A stretch of 7,367 nucleotides of DNA from Chloroflexota bacterium (GTDB lineage Bacteria; Chloroflexota; UBA5177; JANWHV01): positions 1-7,367 of the forward strand of contig JANWHV010000114.1 in assembly GCA_025450255.1 (NCBI GenBank). Reading direction: 5' to 3'. Both the position numbers and the translations under genes were made by a program. Positions 5,946 through 7,367 of the stretch are shown here, piece after piece. The notes beneath the pieces were generated by a model, which was not told where the DNA came from, searched no databases, and worked only from the letters and a program-made list of their open reading frames with translations. Numbering within the stretch: the stretch's first letter is position 1; every line of letters starts with the position of its first letter.

Positions 5946-6428
5946 TCAGCACAGCCCCATGCCCAGTGGTTCCCGCGCTGGATTCGTGAAGGTAACGTGG
6001 CCGAGAGGCAAGCCTGGCGCGATGGCGGCGGATCCCGCCGGGGCAACGCAGCGCCACGCCGTCTCGAACGTGCTTCCATCGGCGCCGACCCCCGGTCCGC
6101 TCATGAGCAAGCCGCGGCTGCCTATGGTCAGCACGAGCGAATCCTTCGAGCCATGCACCAATACCTGCGTTTTAAGCAGATACAGAACCTGGGGCGCGGG
6201 CCCACCCGTCATGAACACTGCCCCTTGGAAGCGCCGGACCACCTTGAGCACCGGCCGGGGGCTGATACAGATGGTCAGGCAGACCCGGCTGACCTGCCAC
6301 GTGCCGGATAGCCCATCGCCCGCGGGCGGCGGGACGGCGGCCGCGGACCCAATCGCGGAACTGGTGAGCAGCGAGAGCGGCATCATGAGGGCGAGCGCCG
6401 CGAGCATGCGTTGGTATGGCAATCTCAT
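5946..6428 (-). CDS. small exported cysteine-containing protein of unknown function
   Basis: This 160-residue protein starts at the ATG at 6428; GGAGG and AGGG purine runs lie upstream at 6436-6446. It opens with a signal peptide: basic residues (MRLPYQR), a hydrophobic core (MLAALALMMPLSLLTSSAI) and an AAA-type cleavage region near residue 30. The mature protein begins Pro/Gly-rich, then GTWQVSRVCLTIC, giving two cysteines three residues apart. A beta-rich stretch follows (VLYLLKTQVLVHG, DSLVLTIGS). Two more cysteines come late, in AWRCVAP and as the last residue. Four cysteines in an exported protein suggest two disulfides. The GTW opening recalls lipocalin-like small beta-barrels, but that is weak. 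No catalytic motif is visible. The 113-base gap to the next gene upstream has a TTGACG at 6526-6531 on the minus strand but no good -10 element, so it may or may not have its own promoter. Confidence 0.75.
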   Translation of the reverse strand: MRLPYQRMLAALALMMPLSLLTSSAIGSAAAVPPPAGDGLSGTWQVSRVCLTICISPRPVLKVVRRFQGAVFMTGGPAPQVLYLLKTQVLVHGSKDSLVLTIGSRGLLMSGPGVGADGSTFETAWRCVAPAGSAAIAPGLPLGHVTFTNPAREPLGMGLC

Positions 6429-6541
6429 GAGCTTTCCCTTTCCTCCGGTCGAAGGTGACGCTGTTGACCCAACACGCGCCGTAGGCGCCTCTGCTATATG
6501 AGGAATAACATTAGCATCCGCGGGCCGTCAATGAAATGATC

Positions 6542-7054
6542 TCATCGCACGACGAAGTCACAGTTACCCGGCGTGTTGACGGCATTACTGTACGTCGCCA
6601 ACTGCTCGTCGTAGGCATACACTGTCAACTCGTGATAGCAACTGCCGTAGGGGATGGTGGTGGTGTAGGTGAAAACCCCGGCCGGCGCGGAAAGTACACA
6701 GGCATGGTGGGGGAAGCACGGCACGTTGGCGGTCGCGGTGAGATACGTGGAAATGATCTGCTCTGGGACCTGATGGTTGTCATCGTACACCGACATGTGT
6801 ACCGTGCCGCCAGGAGTGAAGTTCTGACCGTTCACCGTCAGCACTCCATTCATGTAGACGGTGATGGTTGGCGGGGGTACGAGTCGGCAGATTGAGCCGG
6901 GGCAGGTGTGTATCAGGGCCCCAGAGGCGATCGCGCCGGCGGCATGCGTGGGTGACGCGCCGCCCGTCGCTACGGCCGCGCTAGTTGTGACAGCCAGACC
7001 GAGGATGAGGCGGACCAGGTGGCGGCGAGCCATGTTTCCGAGCGAGCGTCGCAT
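6542..7054 (-). CDS. exported Ig-like/IPT-like beta protein, six cysteines
   Basis: The ATG at 7054 is chosen because GGAGGG (7064-7069) stands nine bases upstream and a signal peptide begins there; the frame stays open further upstream to 7153 without such support. The product has 170 residues. The N-terminus is basic, followed by a hydrophobic core (LVRLILGLAVTTSAAVA) and an AHA/AAG-like cleavage zone. The mature part has CPGSIC, then PTITVYMNGVLTVNGQNFTPGGTVHMSVY, the pattern of an IPT/Ig-like beta-sandwich start. CFPHHAC, one SC and one NC follow. Six cysteines could make three disulfides. No enzyme motif is seen, so an adhesion or surface-binding role is an inference. Only 31 bases separate it from the end of the next gene upstream, so the two are likely one transcript. 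Confidence 0.75.
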   Translation of the reverse strand: MRRSLGNMARRHLVRLILGLAVTTSAAVATGGASPTHAAGAIASGALIHTCPGSICRLVPPPTITVYMNGVLTVNGQNFTPGGTVHMSVYDDNHQVPEQIISTYLTATANVPCFPHHACVLSAPAGVFTYTTTIPYGSCYHELTVYAYDEQLATYSNAVNTPGNCDFVVR

Positions 7055-7085
7055 TGCTCTGTTCCCTCCGTACCGGTTTGTATAC

Positions 7086-7367
7086 CTAGCAATTGACCTC
7101 AATGTGGAAGAAGCCTGGCGTGGAGGCGCCGGCGCCGTTATAGGTGGCCACATTGATCACGAATGGGCTGGGATCGCCGGCTACCGAGATCTCACCCGGA
7201 GGAGGAAATCCTGGGCCGGGTAGGCCGATGGTCGCCAGGTACGAACAGGCGGACACTGGGACCGGGAAGACCACCCGGTACAGATTGAACGCCACCCGGT
7301 TGCAGGAAAGCACGCCTTTCGCGCGTACTAACCCGCCGCCCGCGGCACAGACGGCCCAGCCAATATC
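7086..7367 (-). CDS. C-terminal part of an exported-type protein, cut by the window edge
   Basis: The frame is open from the window end down to the TAG at 7086, giving the last 93 residues. A GTG at 7313 lies in the frame, but the upstream 18 codons (DIGWAVCAAGGG and onward) also look coding, so the true start is outside. The visible part is beta-rich, with cysteines at SCN, ACSY and the final residue. It follows a pattern I remember from uncharacterised actinobacterial and Chloroflexota proteins: a region of the type CxYxATIG, a PPPGEISVAG turn, then a tyrosine/glycine step, and an end of the type FHxxVxC. I cannot name the domain and no search was run. The gene lies 31 bases ahead of the Ig-like protein gene in the same direction and is probably in its operon. 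Confidence 0.75.
   Translation of the reverse strand, partial: DIGWAVCAAGGGLVRAKGVLSCNRVAFNLYRVVFPVPVSACSYLATIGLPGPGFPPPGEISVAGDPSPFVINVATYNGAGASTPGFFHIEVNC

Noticed and set aside
5959..6501. Plus-strand frame of 180 codons opposite the 160-residue exported protein.
   Set aside because: It has no export signal or motif, and its start lies within the other gene's C-terminal coding part. The minus strand has the signal peptide and conserved-looking cysteines.
1..7367. CRISPR array, tRNA genes, insertion-sequence ends or attachment sites.
   Set aside because: No short direct-repeat series, cloverleaf or paired terminal inverted repeats with a transposase could be seen. The only large inverted repeat is the one at 5886-5940, and it encloses only 17 bases.

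Overview
This is a GC-rich bacterial window with strong third-position G/C in its real genes. It probably comes from a soil or hot-environment member of Chloroflexota, or possibly Actinomycetota. The main support is the large XRE-NB-ARC-TPR regulator, an architecture I associate with those phyla, together with small exported proteins that look lineage-specific. No rRNA, tRNA or marker gene is present, so the placement is an inference.

Left part (1-2465, plus strand). A class I SAM-dependent methyltransferase, cut by the window edge, ends at 693. The next 360 bases hold no intact gene but do hold the scar of a group II intron. Positions 730-865 carry the decayed C-terminal HNH tail of an intron-encoded reverse transcriptase, and 875-909 carry a folded domain V hairpin. 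The rest of the intron is gone. A candidate promoter lies just past the scar and leads to an intact acetylserotonin/hydroxyneurosporene-type O-methyltransferase (1056-2156). Behind it, 2107-2415 is a coding-like frame with no start codon, probably a gene fossil.

Middle (2466-5886). Two short minus-strand genes form a tight pair. One is a 34-residue single-pass membrane peptide (2992-3096), too short for routine gene calling. The other is an exported protein (2466-2980) whose frame is broken by one base at a four-T run; repaired, it would be about 171 residues. A 240-base intergenic region separates them from the divergent 849-residue regulator (3337-5886), which has an XRE helix-turn-helix, a STAND/NB-ARC ATPase and five exactly 40-residue TPR-type repeats. 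The regulator ends in a perfect 19-bp inverted repeat that acts as a two-sided terminator candidate.

Right part (5941-7367, minus strand). Three more small exported, cysteine-containing proteins follow in the same direction: a 160-residue protein, a 170-residue Ig-like protein, and the C-terminal end of a third that is cut by the window edge. None has a function I can name.

Overall picture. The regulator sits among four genes for small exported proteins plus one membrane peptide. A reasonable but unproven reading is that it senses a signal and controls this surface or secreted set. The methyltransferase part looks like a separate module disturbed by a retroelement.
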